A stretch of 64,000 bases of DNA, from assembly GCA_022559845.1 (NCBI GenBank), contig CM040128.1, positions 272,930,698 through 272,994,697 of the forward strand, in the 5' to 3' direction. The notes beneath the pieces are model-generated. The model saw only the letters and a program-made list of their open reading frames with translations. It ran no database searches and was not told where the DNA came from. Below, one piece after another: positions 42,831 to 53,589 of the stretch. Both the position numbers and the translations under genes were made by a program. How positions within the stretch are numbered: the first letter of the stretch is position 1; every line of letters begins with the position of its first letter. This DNA is from Amorphophallus konjac. Taxonomy: Eukaryota; Streptophyta; Magnoliopsida; Alismatales; Araceae.

Positions 42831-43244
42831 TCTCCACCACCATTGGAGGAACCTCAACAGGCGTGCTCGAGGAACTCCCGGAAGGAACCCTCGGACTAGC
42901 AGCACGAGTGCCCGAACCAATGCTAGACATGGAGGCAGCGGGGGGCGACCCGGGTGGGGGGGGGGGGGGGGAGGTGCGAGAGCGCCACTAGGATCACCGC
43001 CGGAAGAGGATACAGTAAGTGCCCCAGCTCGAAGGCAATTGCCTGTCGGTGGGCAGCGATAGATACTTGGTTAGTACCAGGCTCTATATGGTCGCACGAT
43101 CGGGGAACGTTCGTAGGCAGGTCGACCGTCTTGAACCGCAGCTCTGGTGACGCTGGCGCGCCTGTAATACGACACGAAGAAGTCACCACATGAAGGACGA
43201 GAAGATGAGGAAAGCAACAAGGGTTGTACCATGAGACAACGGGG
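42831..43244 (-). pseudogene. Tat antisense ORF, middle part
   Basis: Remaining aORF sequence between the solo LTR D and copia insertions. It contains a G run (about 42957-42970) and no intact frame. It joins the part beyond the copia element at 53590. Confidence 0.45.
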
Positions 43245-43249
43245 GGCTT

Positions 43250-44768
43250 TGTTGTGCATCCCTTGGTTTTGATGATGACAATAGGATATGTTTGATTAAT
43301 CAAGTTCTATCTTGTTTCATAACAAATACAAGTGGTTTGATTGTTCCTTCAAAGTAATGGACTCATGACTATTTGATGATGACAAATAATGTTTTTGATT
43401 AACTCAATATAAATCTGATAGTTCAAGTTACTTCTGATATGTTAAGTAATTTCAGGTCCACTGAAATCCAAGTGGAATCAACAAATCAGAAGAAGTGTCA
43501 AAGGCCGCGTGTCGACCAGGGAAGTGGTTATGGTCGACCAACGAACCCAGCCAGAAACACTTCAAGTCATCCGTCTTCTGCATGTGCCTTGGCTGTCGAC
43601 CAAAGCCCCACTTCTGGTCGACCACAGAACAGACAGAGCATCAGACAGAACTGACGGCCATCTGGAATTTGCCCCTTGTCGACCAGCGACAAGGCTGTGG
43701 TCGACCACGGGACGCGAGTGTCAGCCAGAATGAAACCGCCATCAGGACACTGCTCGTTGTCGACCAGGGACAGTGTCATGGTCGACCACGGGTGTTATAG
43801 CGTCCAGAACCGAACTCTAACCGAATTCTGTTTTGGTTCCTTAAAACCTGCAGATTGTTGTTGCAGGTTGTTGGGTAGTTCAAATGATGAGATTCCGCAC
43901 GGGAATCAAGGAGAGAATCTTGCTTAGAAGCGGTCAAACTTATTGTAGTGATCGGATTTAACCTTCTCCCTGCTTTCTAGCAGATTGACGCTCGATCTGG
44001 AATTTGAGCGGGAAGAGCTTCAGGCTTGAAAAAGTATCTGCATAAAAAGTAGAAGGCAACTGATCGCGGAGGCAGGGCACACAGAGAGAGCATAGAACAG
44101 AAGCTAAGAAACACACCTACATCACAGGACGAAGTGGCTCTCCATCAATCAGAAATCTGCAGAAGACTAAAGGCATTCTCATTGCTGCAGAAGGAAGACT
44201 GGGCTTGAAGCTGTGCGACCTCCAGCAGCAAAGCAGCTGAAGGCATCCGATTGGAAGCTCTACAGGGAGTCTACTCTTGTTATTTATGTGATTAAGTCCC
44301 AGGCTGAATTCTTTACTTTGTTACAAAAGTCTATATTCAGTCCTGTTGCATCATCCCACCTTCTCATCATTTCTATTCATCCTTACACCAAGTGTCAAGC
44401 TGTGAGGCAGCGGATTCAAGTTGTGTGTCAGCTGGTACAAGCTGTGTGTCAGCAGGAACAAGCTGTGTGACAGCGGTGTCTTGTGTTTTGGATTGAGATC
44501 AGAGGCTCTCATAAGTGAAGCCTTGCTTGAGTTAAGCAAGGGGTGGATGTAAGTCTCGGGAAGAGACTGAACCACCTTAAAAATCCTATCTTGTGGTTTG
44601 CTTATGTGTGTGCGTGCTTCTCTATGTGTTTGTTTTCTTCATTGATATCAACATTAGTTCTGTAATTCGTCAATCACCTGCAACTCATTTAGTCAATAGA
44701 TATTAAATCGAAAAAGGGGGAAAGATCTATTCACCCCCCCTCTAGATCTATTCAGTCCGTACTCAACA
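43250..44768 (+). repeat. 5' LTR of the SIRE-like element
   Basis: TGTTGTGCATCCC...GTACTCAACA. Carries four pairs of GTCGAC palindromes (43511-43790) and a TATA-like cataaaaagtag (about 44040). Small frames inside are not genes. Confidence 0.96.
43511..43790 (+). repeat. paired GTCGAC array in the 5' LTR
   Basis: GTCGACC starts at 43511/43533, 43595/43617, 43678/43700 and 43759/43781: each pair exactly 22 bp apart, pair-to-pair period 84, 83 and 81 bp. Half of the sites are extended to TGGTCGACCA. Confidence 0.95.
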
Positions 44769-44770
44769 CG

Positions 44771-44782
44771 TGGTATCAGAGC
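44771..44782 (+). other. PBS of the SIRE-like element
   Basis: TGGTATCAGAGC, two bases after the LTR end; initiator-Met tRNA type. Confidence 0.95.
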
Positions 44783-44796
44783 CAGACTCTCCAAAA

Positions 44797-46428
44797 ATGT
44801 GGTCTAACAACCAGGAGAGGCCTGCCGGACTGAACTCTAGAAGTCTAATGGCTGAGGGACACTCAGTAACTAGACCACCATATTTCGATGGAAATGATTT
44901 CTCATACTGGAAAAATCGTATGCAGGTATTCTTGAGAGCACAAGATCATGAGATGTGGAGAGTAGTAAGCCGAGGACCCTACGAGCTGCCCGAAGATGAG
45001 GATACCTGGACCAGAGAACAGGTCAGAAAATCAACCATCAACTGGGGAGCCATGAACGTAATGCAATGCGCACTACACCCCACGGAGTTCTCACGAGTTT
45101 CACAATGTGCGACGGCCAAGGAAATGTGGGATCGACTAGTAGTAATCTATGAAGGTACTTCAGAGGTAAGGGAGTCAAAAGCAAATATGCTAGTTTCAGA
45201 ATATGAAATGTTTAGAATGAAAACTGACGAAAATATTTCTGAAATGTATGCTAGACTAGTGCAATTAACGAATAGTTTAAAGAGTCTAGGGAAAACCTAC
45301 AAGGAACAGGAATTAGTGAGGAAGATCCTAAGATCCCTCACTCCCATGTGGCATACCAAGGCCACAGTAATTGAGGACTCAAAGAACCTCACCACTATGA
45401 CTGTGGATGAACTAGTGGGATCCCTAATGGCCTATGAGGTCAATCTGAAAAGAAAAGAAGATGAGGGCAAGAAAAAGAACCAGCTCGCCCTAAAAACTAA
45501 AATAGGCACCTCTGAACTATCTGACACTGATAACTCATCTAGCACAGGTGAGGAAACTGGTGAGCTAGCCATGTTAACAAGAAAATTCAAAAGGGTTCTG
45601 CGGAAGGAAGGTAAGGGATTCAGGAATCCTAAGGGCATGGTAAGAAAGTCATCTCAGTTTAAGGTTGATAAAAATAAAACTTCATCTAACAAACTTGTCT
45701 GCTACAACTGCAGGAAACTAGGACACATAAAGGCTGAATGTCCAGAGACTCCTAAGAAATCAAGCTTCAAGTGGAAAGGCAAGCAACTAAAAGCAATGAT
45801 AAGCACATGGAGCGAGGAGGAGGAAAGCAGTAAGGAGGAAATAACTTCCGAGGAAGAAGAAGGAAACATCTGTTTGATGGCCAAAGGAGATAGCGATGAT
45901 CTTGAGGTAATCCCTCCGTTTCAAGATTTTTCTAGCTCAGATTGGGAAGAAGTCTACTCAGACTTACTTGATGCATATGAAAGAATTAGAAAGGAAAATA
46001 AGAGTTTGAAGAAAAAGCTTAATCAGGTCAATAATGACAGCAACCCATTTGCCAACAGAACTGAACTAGAATTAGAAATCACCACCTTGAAAAATAAGCT
46101 GAAACAATACGAGACAGATGAAGAAAATGTCAAATGGCTGTTAGAAGAAAATGAGTCACTGAAAAACACAATTGATGAGGTAAAATTAAAAACTCAAGAA
46201 AGTGAACAGCAAACTAAGGTAACTCAAGAAAGAAACAACTCACTCAAGGAGGAAAACTGTCAACTTCTGGAAGAAATAGAAAGAATCCAGAGTGAACTGA
46301 AAAACAAACAGGAAACCTTGGAAAAAATGACTAAAGGTCAAGAAAACTTAAATGCTGTCTTGGGAATAAAAGTAAACTTTCAAAAAGAAGGGTTAGGATA
46401 CAATCCTACGGCTAAAAAGGAATTCTAA
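44797..46428 (+). CDS. SIRE-like copia gag
   Basis: 543 residues from the first ATG after the PBS (MWSNNQERPAG). An upstream GTG at 44770 only extends the frame into the PBS and is not used. Domains: copia gag core with a conserved PPYFDGNDFSYWKNRM start and an EMWDRLVVIYEGT and SLKSLGKTY region (residues about 25-220), a CCHC zinc knuckle CYNCRKLGHIKAEC at 302-315, an acidic segment, and a long C-terminal coiled coil (about 390-530), a feature of SIRE-type gags. It forms the virus-like particle that packages element RNA. Ends at TAA 46426-46428; the same frame stays open downstream. Confidence 0.93.
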   Translation: MWSNNQERPAGLNSRSLMAEGHSVTRPPYFDGNDFSYWKNRMQVFLRAQDHEMWRVVSRGPYELPEDEDTWTREQVRKSTINWGAMNVMQCALHPTEFSRVSQCATAKEMWDRLVVIYEGTSEVRESKANMLVSEYEMFRMKTDENISEMYARLVQLTNSLKSLGKTYKEQELVRKILRSLTPMWHTKATVIEDSKNLTTMTVDELVGSLMAYEVNLKRKEDEGKKKNQLALKTKIGTSELSDTDNSSSTGEETGELAMLTRKFKRVLRKEGKGFRNPKGMVRKSSQFKVDKNKTSSNKLVCYNCRKLGHIKAECPETPKKSSFKWKGKQLKAMISTWSEEEESSKEEITSEEEEGNICLMAKGDSDDLEVIPPFQDFSSSDWEEVYSDLLDAYERIRKENKSLKKKLNQVNNDSNPFANRTELELEITTLKNKLKQYETDEENVKWLLEENESLKNTIDEVKLKTQESEQQTKVTQERNNSLKEENCQLLEEIERIQSELKNKQETLEKMTKGQENLNAVLGIKVNFQKEGLGYNPTAKKEF

Positions 46429-47121
46429 ATAAAAACCGTAACTGGGATTGTTGACTCAAAAGGAAAAGGGCCCCTAATCAATCTATACCAAGACAAACAA
46501 GAGGATGTAGCTGAATGCTCCTCCAAAAGGAATAATGTCACCAAGGAAGAGAGAAACATTAAAGAGAAAACAGTCAATCAACATAAGCTTAAAAATAATA
46601 GACAAGAAACTCAAATTCACAGAAATAACCAAACAAACCAAGTACTAAATCAAGTTAAAGGACATAAATCTGGAAAACTAGGTGTCTGGAGACAGGCTGG
46701 TCGACAACCGACCCCTCCTATGTCGACCAGAGGATCTGCCAGAACAGGCGCTGGCGTCTGGAGAAGCAGTGGTCGACCACAGACATACCAGATGTCGACC
46801 AGAGGAACTGCCAGAACAAGCGCTGGCTTCTGGAAAAGCAATGGTCGACCACAGACACACCAGATGTCGACCATGACCAGACACGCAAACAGAAACCACA
46901 GATTTTCTCAGGTGAAACAAAATGAAAATTGGAAATCAAAAAGGTGGATTCAGATTAAAGAAACATTAGAACAAAAGCCACCCAATCTGAACAAGTTTAG
47001 AGACGAAAAATTAAACTGCTCTAAGAAAATCTGGGTTCCCAAAGGATTGTTACAGCAATTTCACAATTTTACAAGTTATCTTGGACCCGGGTACCATTGG
47101 GGTCCAAAAATTTCTGTGTAA
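46429..47121 (+). CDS. gag-pol linker ORF with 24-residue repeats
   Basis: In the same frame as gag and pol, an open stretch of about 230 codons bounded by TAA at 46426-46428 and TAA at 47119-47121. It is basic and Asn/Lys-rich, then has three 24-codon tandem repeats (46700-46871) containing STRG(S/T)ARTxAG(V/F)W(R/K)S, encoded by the paired GTCGAC array, and ends with WVPKGLLQQFHNF and LGPGYHWGPK, which resemble the segment just upstream of protease in other SIRE-type elements. Expression would need stop-codon readthrough or internal initiation. Confidence 0.6.
   Translation: MKTVTGIVDSKGKGPLINLYQDKQEDVAECSSKRNNVTKEERNIKEKTVNQHKLKNNRQETQIHRNNQTNQVLNQVKGHKSGKLGVWRQAGRQPTPPMSTRGSARTGAGVWRSSGRPQTYQMSTRGTARTSAGFWKSNGRPQTHQMSTMTRHANRNHRFSQVKQNENWKSKRWIQIKETLEQKPPNLNKFRDEKLNCSKKIWVPKGLLQQFHNFTSYLGPGYHWGPKISV
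46700..46871 (+). repeat. paired GTCGAC array inside the coding linker
   Basis: GTCGAC starts at 46700/46722, 46772/46794 and 46844/46866: 22-bp pairs with an exact 72-bp period (24 codons), so the frame is kept. Confidence 0.95.
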
Positions 47122-47124
47122 TTC

Positions 47125-50100
47125 ATGATGCAGGAATGTCTGGCAGCCATGCACAATAAGTGGTACTTAGATAGTGGTTGCTCAAGACACATGACGGGAG
47201 ACAAGACCAAGTTCTCCCAACTAAGCTCAAAAGATGGAGGTTATGTGACCTTTGGAGGAAATAACAAAGGTAAGATCATCGGGACAGGTAAAATAGGTAA
47301 GAACTCCTCAAACAGTATTGAAAATGTACTGCTGGTAGATGGACTGGAATATAACTTGCTGAGCATCAGTCAGCTTTGCGACAAAGGCCATAAAGTAATA
47401 TTTGACTCCAAGATCTGCAAGATTATTGAACCAAATTCAGATACAGTCAAGTTTATGGGCCAGAGAGTAAACAATGTCTACATAATAGACTTGGATGATC
47501 CAGCCCACTCCAACCTGTGCCTAACCGCCAAGAAAGAGGACCTGACCTGGCTGTGGCACCGAAGGCTAGGGCATGTTAGCTATAGGGTGTTGCATAAACT
47601 TGTGAAGAATAAAATGGTTCTTGGTATGCCTGAAATTTCGTTTGCTCAAAATGTCAAAGTATGTGAATCATGTACCCAAGGTAAGCAAACAAGAAAATCA
47701 TTCAAAGGTAGAACTGAAAGTCAATCTTCTAGACCACTAGAACTTGTGCACATGGACCTTTTTGGCCCAACAAGAACTGCTAGTCTTAGTGGTAAGAGAT
47801 ACGGTTATGTACTAGTTGATGATTTCTCTAGATTCACATGGGTAATATTTCTATCTCATAAAAGTGATGCTTTTTCTGAGTTTCAGGATTTCTACAAAAG
47901 AATGAAGCAGGATGGCAAGTCCAAAGTGTGTACAATCATATCTGACCATGGGGGGGAGTTTGAAAATTCTGACTTTGACTTATTCTGCAGAAATAAGGGC
48001 ATAACCCACAGATTTTCCTCACCAAGGACTCCAGAACAAAATAGTGTTGTGGAGAGAAGGAACCGCACTCTTGTCGAGATGGCTAGAACCATGCTGGTTG
48101 AAGCTAAACTTCCAAGGAGATTTTGGGCAGAGGCAGTCAACACAGCATGCTACATTGTAAACCGAGCAATGGTAAGACCGGCTAGTGAAAATACACCATA
48201 TGAAATGTTCAAAGGTAAGAAACCATCCCTAGCTCATTTTAGAATTTTCGGGTCAAAATGCTTTATTCATAACAATGATAAAAGGGTCTTGGACAAATTT
48301 GAACCGAAGAGTGATCCAGGAATATTCTTGGGCTATTCCGACCGATCAAGAGCCTATAGAGTTTTTAACACCAAAGATCAAATTGTTGAAGAATCCCCTC
48401 ATATTACATTTGATGAAATTAATGATCTTGGCAAAAATGAGCAGGTCAGCAAGGAAGAAGAAGATAGGGAATTTCTAGAAGACAACGAAGAACCAAATGA
48501 AGAAGAACAATCTCAGGAAAGAGATCAAGGTATTACTAATGCTCCACCCGAAGGAGAAGGCATCTCAGGTAACAATCTTGAGAACTTAAGACTTCTTAGA
48601 GATCATCCCATAGAAAACATCATTGGTGGAATTCATGACCCTAGGAAGACTAGATCTCAGTTAAAAGAAATCAATGAACTAGATCAGCTTGCACTTGTGT
48701 CCCAAATAGAGCCCAAATCAGTAGAGGAAGCATTAAAAGATGACTCATGGATAAATGCTATGCATGAAGAACTAAATCAATTTGAAAGAAATCAGGTGTG
48801 GAGTCTTGTCCCTAGACCTTCATCTCACCCCGTTATTGGAACCAAGTGGTTCTATAAAAACAAGCTAAGTGAAGAAGGGGTTGTAATGAGAAACAAGGCT
48901 CGGCTGGTGGCTAAAGGGTACAACCAGGAATTTGGGGTTGATTTTGAAGAATCATATGCTCCAGTTGCTAGATTAGAAGCCATCAGGATATTGTTAGCCT
49001 TTGCAGCATCTCATGGAATCAAACTACAACAAATGGATGTAAAAAGTGCATTTCTAAATGGAATAATAAAAGAAGAAGTCTATGTGGAACAACCCCCTGG
49101 ATTTGAAAATGATGAACTTGCTAATCATGTTTTCAAATTGCATAAAGCTTTGTATGGATTAAAGCAGGCTCCTCGGGCCTGGTATGAAAGGTTGAGCTCC
49201 TTCCTCACCAAGAAGGGATACATAAGAGGTAAAATTGATCAAACATTGTTTTCCAAGACCCAAGGTAAGCATATACTAGTTGTACAAATCTATGTGGATG
49301 ATATTGTGTTTGGGTCTACCGAAGCTTCTTTATGTACTGAATTTGCAAACTTAATGACCAATGAGTTTGAAATGAGTTTAATGGGTGATTTACAGTTTTT
49401 TCTTGGATTGCAGATCGTACAATGTAGAGAAGGATACTTCATAAATCAATCCAAGTACATAAAGGAGATGTTGAAGAAGTTTGGCATGGAAAGCTGCAAA
49501 CCAATCGAGTCACCCATGGGTACAAATGCAACATTGGAAGCTGATGTAAAAGGTAACATGGTAGATGCCAAGAAATACAGAGGTATGATCGGGTCCCTGC
49601 TATATTTAACTGCTTCAAGGCCAGATATTCAGTTTAGTGTATGCATGTGTGCTAGATATCAGTCTAGCCCTAGAGAATCACATTTAGGGGCTGTCAAGCG
49701 TATCCTTCGATACCTTGCCGGCACCCAAGAATTGGGCTTATGGTATCCTACATACTGCAAACTAGATTTGATTTCATATTCAGATGCTGATTATGCTGGT
49801 TGCAAAATTGATAGGAAGAGTACTAGTGGTTATTGTCAAATATTAGGTGGATGTTTAATATCATGGGCTTCTAAAAAGCAGCATTCTGTGGCACTCTCCA
49901 CTACTGAGGCTGAGTATGTCGCAGTAGGGAGCTGTGGTACACATGTTATGTGGATAAAACATCAACTCCAAGACTACAATGTAGATCTTGGATGTGCACA
50001 TATTTTCTGTGACAACACTAGTGCTATTAATTTGTCTAAAAACCCCATTCAACACTCTAGGACAAAACACATTGAGATCCGTCATCACTTTCTAAGAGAT

Positions 50101-50247
50101 GAGGTCTCCAAAGGAAATTTCATGCTTCATTTTGTAGAAACTGAAAAACAACTGGCAGACATTTTCACAAAATCCCTTAACAATGACAGATTTTCAACTC
50201 TAAGAAGGGAGTTAGGAATTTGTAGAATTTCTCCTGAAAATTCTTGA
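47125..50247 (+). CDS. SIRE-like copia pol (PR-IN-RT-RH)
   Basis: 1040 codons, intact. Aspartic protease motif [10 protein letters not shown] at residues 16-25; GAG-pre-integrase zinc finger (WHRRLGHVS...CESCTQGK, about 143-190); integrase core with D211, D274 and E310 (DX35E); copia RT with [22 protein letters not shown] and the catalytic YVDD at 723-726; RNase H with [10 protein letters not shown] (near 885), STTEAEYVA and the C-terminal [11 protein letters not shown]. Copia order (IN before RT) is clear. Same frame as gag, separated by two TAA codons. All key catalytic residues are present, so the enzyme set could be functional. Confidence 0.96.
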   Translation: MMQECLAAMHNKWYLDSGCSRHMTGDKTKFSQLSSKDGGYVTFGGNNKGKIIGTGKIGKNSSNSIENVLLVDGLEYNLLSISQLCDKGHKVIFDSKICKIIEPNSDTVKFMGQRVNNVYIIDLDDPAHSNLCLTAKKEDLTWLWHRRLGHVSYRVLHKLVKNKMVLGMPEISFAQNVKVCESCTQGKQTRKSFKGRTESQSSRPLELVHMDLFGPTRTASLSGKRYGYVLVDDFSRFTWVIFLSHKSDAFSEFQDFYKRMKQDGKSKVCTIISDHGGEFENSDFDLFCRNKGITHRFSSPRTPEQNSVVERRNRTLVEMARTMLVEAKLPRRFWAEAVNTACYIVNRAMVRPASENTPYEMFKGKKPSLAHFRIFGSKCFIHNNDKRVLDKFEPKSDPGIFLGYSDRSRAYRVFNTKDQIVEESPHITFDEINDLGKNEQVSKEEEDREFLEDNEEPNEEEQSQERDQGITNAPPEGEGISGNNLENLRLLRDHPIENIIGGIHDPRKTRSQLKEINELDQLALVSQIEPKSVEEALKDDSWINAMHEELNQFERNQVWSLVPRPSSHPVIGTKWFYKNKLSEEGVVMRNKARLVAKGYNQEFGVDFEESYAPVARLEAIRILLAFAASHGIKLQQMDVKSAFLNGIIKEEVYVEQPPGFENDELANHVFKLHKALYGLKQAPRAWYERLSSFLTKKGYIRGKIDQTLFSKTQGKHILVVQIYVDDIVFGSTEASLCTEFANLMTNEFEMSLMGDLQFFLGLQIVQCREGYFINQSKYIKEMLKKFGMESCKPIESPMGTNATLEADVKGNMVDAKKYRGMIGSLLYLTASRPDIQFSVCMCARYQSSPRESHLGAVKRILRYLAGTQELGLWYPTYCKLDLISYSDADYAGCKIDRKSTSGYCQILGGCLISWASKKQHSVALSTTEAEYVAVGSCGTHVMWIKHQLQDYNVDLGCAHIFCDNTSAINLSKNPIQHSRTKHIEIRHHFLRDEVSKGNFMLHFVETEKQLADIFTKSLNNDRFSTLRRELGICRISPENS

Positions 50248-52055
50248 AATAATCATATTCATGGGTTCACTGTATAGATTCTGTCATTTCTGTACTAAGT
50301 TATGTCAACTAGGTCTCTAGTACTGGTCAAGTTTTGAGTTTGGAGGTCTAGTGTCGGTTACTACTTCAGCAAGTTCTGCAGAATCCTGGTTCTACTACGG
50401 ATTATCTCTTGTGGTCGACCACAGGCAAGGCGCTGGTCGACCAAGGCATCAGGACAGGAAATAGTTGGTTCTGTGACAGCACAGAGGTCGACCAAAGGCA
50501 ACTCTATGGTCGACAGAGGATCTGAACAAGGGAAAATGGATCTAAAAAGGCTGCTGGCTCTGCTAGGAAATCCTCTGAACTAAGTGAACTTTTGTGCTCA
50601 GATTCTTCACTCATTCATCCTTATCCATACTTCCCATCCCTTGTGTCTCTATATCTCTTCATGGCCAACATTTTTTTATCTTCAGCAAGGACTCACAAAT
50701 TGAGGGGGAGAAAAAGTGTAAACTCATTCCTTGATAAAACATTGAAAAACCTAACCATATCTTTCAATAAAATCACCAAGGTAATCATTAAGAGTAGAGG
50801 TTGAGTGTCGTAATGAGAATTTGAACTGTACTACTGCAATAAATTCAAACCATAACTATGACTCTGTCACAAGATTTTGAGGACTTATGATTTTTAGTAA
50901 TGAGACTGTTTCTCTACCTGTGTCTGTGTTGGACAGTAAAAATAAACTCAAATATAACATGTATGTACATGGAATACGCCATAATTCTGCCTTCTCGGTA
51001 GAGCAATGGATTGAGTTCTGAGAAACTACTGTTCTCCATCTCAAAGCAAAAAATTGGCTGAACAATAGATGGGAGACAAGTGTGTCATGAAGATCCAATC
51101 TAACTCTGCTGCTTTCAAAAATATTGATTGGGCATACTGAGTAACTGGGGATATTGGCGTCTGATAAACGTATATCCTCACGGATAAAAGGTGTGTCCCA
51201 CTCATTAGTGGAATGGTTAGGCATGCTAAGTAGCCGGGGTTTCTGGCGTGTAAAAAGCGTGTCTCCTCGTGTAGAAAAGCATGTGATAAACCTGACCACA
51301 GCTCTCAAATGATTCAAAAAGTTATCACAAAGGCAGAGAAAATGGTTGACCTAAAGCATAGCATGCAAATAAAAGTTCAAAACACTGTTCAGCTAGCATA
51401 GTTAGTCAAATTATCTCTTGAAATATATTATAAGTTCAAGGAGCCATGTGAAAGAAATTGGATATGGGGAGTCAATTTATTGGTGCAATACTTTCAAATT
51501 CATTGAACCACAATACCCACTCTATTTGGTCACAAGGTGGTCTTTGCATAAGGGTGGAAAGGTTTCATAAGTGTTCTATTAAAGAAAGGGAGTGCACTTT
51601 AATATCTTCCAAAAATTTGAGTTCACAACCAAGCAGAATGAACAGTATCACAATGCTACTATCTCCGAGATCCAGAAGCTCAGGCTCTCTTATGCCCACA
51701 TTGTTGACAAGCTGGATCGCATGGAAGAGAACGTGAAGCCAGAGACTTCCTCATCCTCCTCAGAGGGATTGTTTAAATGATCTTCTTTTTGCTGTTGACG
51801 AAGGGGGAGATAGGACTTTATGTGTCATTGTGTGTCTAGATGTGTGTTTAGATGATGTCAAGTTTACTTTGTCTACGTGTCCTTAGTGTCTTTATCCTTT
51901 TTGAGTCACTCATGTAATTAGTGCTATAGTTTTTGAAAGACACATCAAACGAATTGTCTGAATGAAATCTGTGCTATGATAGCCTTGAATGCAATATCAA
52001 ATGAATTTTATAATCTGTTGTTTGTCACAATGACTCATGGTTGTCATCATCAAAA
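50248..52055 (+). other. post-pol region of the SIRE-like element
   Basis: About 1.8 kb where SIRE-type elements often carry an env-like ORF. Here there is none: only short frames, of which 51592-51780 (62 codons, helical, ending ETSSSSSEGLFK) looks most protein-like. It opens with a GTCGAC array (50414-50514). Also carries an internal inexact repeat (ggcatac/gcatgctaa...gtaactggg/gtagccggg, about 51120-51260). Confidence 0.6.
50414..50514 (+). repeat. paired GTCGAC array after pol
   Basis: GTCGAC starts at 50414/50436 and 50487/50509; again 22-bp pairs, 73 bp apart. Confidence 0.93.
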
Positions 52056-52065
52056 AGGGGGAGAA
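52056..52065 (+). other. polypurine tract
   Basis: ggggggagaa-type purine run directly before the 3' LTR TG; primes plus-strand synthesis. Confidence 0.85.
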
Positions 52066-53584
52066 TGTTGTGCATCCCTTGGTTTTGATGATGACAATAT
52101 GATATGTTTGATTAATCAAGTTCTATCTTGTTTCATAACAAATACAAGTGGTTTGATTGTTCCTTCAAAGTAATGGACTCATGACTATTTGATGATGACA
52201 AACAATGTTTTTGATTAACTCAATATAAATCTGATAGTTCAAGTTACTTCTGATATGTTAAGTAATTTCAGGTCCACTGAAATCCAAGTGGAATCAACAA
52301 ATCAGAAGAAGTGTCAAAGGCCGCGTGTCGACCAGGGAAGTGGTTATGGTCGACCAACGAACCCAGCCAGAAACACTTCAAGTCATCCGTCTTCTGCATG
52401 TGCCTTGGCTGTCGACCAAAGCCCCACTTCTGGTCGACCACAGAACAGACAGAGCATCAGACAGAACCGACGGCCATCTGGAATTTGCCCCTTGTCGACC
52501 AGCGACAAGGCTGTGGTCGACCACGGGACGCGAGTGTCAGCCAGAATGAAACCGCCATCAGGACACTGCTCGTTGTCGACCAGGGACAGTGTCATGGTCG
52601 ACCACGGGTGTTATAGCGTCCAGAACCGAACTCTAACCGAATTCTGTTTTGGTTCCTTAAAACCTGCAGATTGTTGTTGCAGGTTGTTGGGTAGTTCAAA
52701 TGATGAGATTCCGCACGGGAATCAAGGAGAGAATCTTGCTTAGAAGCGGTCAAACTTATTGTAGTGATCGGATTTAACCTTCTCCCTGCTTTCTAGCATA
52801 TTGACGCTCGATCTGGAATTTGAGCGGGAAGAGCTTCAGGCTTGAAAAAGTATCTGCATAAAAAGTAGAAGGCAACTGATCGCGGAGGCAGGGCACACAG
52901 AGAGAGCATAGAACAGAAGCTAAGAAACACACCTACATCACAGGACGAAGTGGCTCTCCATCAATCAGAAATCTGCAGAAGACTAAAGGCATTCTCATTG
53001 CTGCAGAAGGAAGACTGGGCTTGAAGCTGTGCGACCTCCAGCAGCAAAGCAGCTGAAGGCATCCGATTGGAAGCTCTACAGGGAGTCTACTCTTGTTATT
53101 TATGTGATTAAGTCCCAGGCTGAATTCTTTACTTTGTTACAAAAGTCTATATTCAGTCCTGTTGCATCATCCCACCTTCTCATCATTTCTATTCATCCTT
53201 ACACCAAGTGTCAAGCTGTGAGGCAGCGGATTCAAGTTGTGTGTCAGCTGGTACAAGCTGTGTGTCAGCAGGAACAAGCTGTGTGACAGCGGTGTCTTGT
53301 GTTTTGGATTGAGATCAGAGGCTCTCATAAGTGAAGCCTTGCTTGAGTTAAGCAAGGGGTGGATGTAAGTCTCGGGAAGAGACTGAACCACCTTAAAAAT
53401 CCTATCTTGTGGTTTGCTTATGTGTGTGCGTGCTTCTCTATGTGTTTGTTTTCTTCATTGATATCAACATTAGTTCTGTAATTCGTCAATCACCTGCAAC
53501 TCATTTAGTCAATAGATATTAAATCGAAAAAGGGGGAAAGATCTATTCACCCCCCCTCTAGATCTATTCAGTCCGTACTCAACA
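52066..53584 (+). repeat. 3' LTR of the SIRE-like element
   Basis: 1519 bp, same length as the 5' LTR. Differences seen: aatagga/aatatga, aataatg/aacaatg, aactgac/aaccgac and agcagat/agcatat. The GTCGAC array is preserved (52327/52349, 52411/52433, 52494/52516, 52575/52597). Confidence 0.96.
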
Positions 53585-53589
53585 GGCTT

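Larger units (their letters stand above)
43250..53584 (+). mobile_element. complete SIRE-like Ty1/copia element
   Basis: 10,335 bp with two 1519-bp LTRs, TSD ggctt on both sides (43245-43249 and 53585-53589), PBS, gag, linker ORF, intact pol, a 1.8 kb post-pol region and a PPT. I count four LTR differences (about 0.26%), so the insertion is very recent. gag resembles SIRE/Maximus gag, with UBN2-like core and a long C-terminal coiled coil. It is the last or nearly last insertion into the Tat host. Confidence 0.96.

Noticed and set aside
23300..42930. Many 100-220 codon frames in the solo LTRs (e.g. 31103-31774, 36617-37276, 42250-42930)
   Set aside because: They fall in the shared non-coding 5' parts of the LTR family, overlap in several phases and show no domain.
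43439..43800. 71-101 codon frames over the GTCGAC array in the LTRs
   Set aside because: Generated by the tandem palindrome repeat; no start context or domain, and duplicated identically in both LTRs.
44770..44796. gag start at the GTG at 44770
   Set aside because: It lies in the PBS; the first ATG at 44797 is the plausible eukaryotic start.
43511..46871. CRISPR-like array from the regularly spaced GTCGAC motif
   Set aside because: Plant DNA; the repeat is a short palindrome within homologous tandem units, with no unique spacers and no cas genes.
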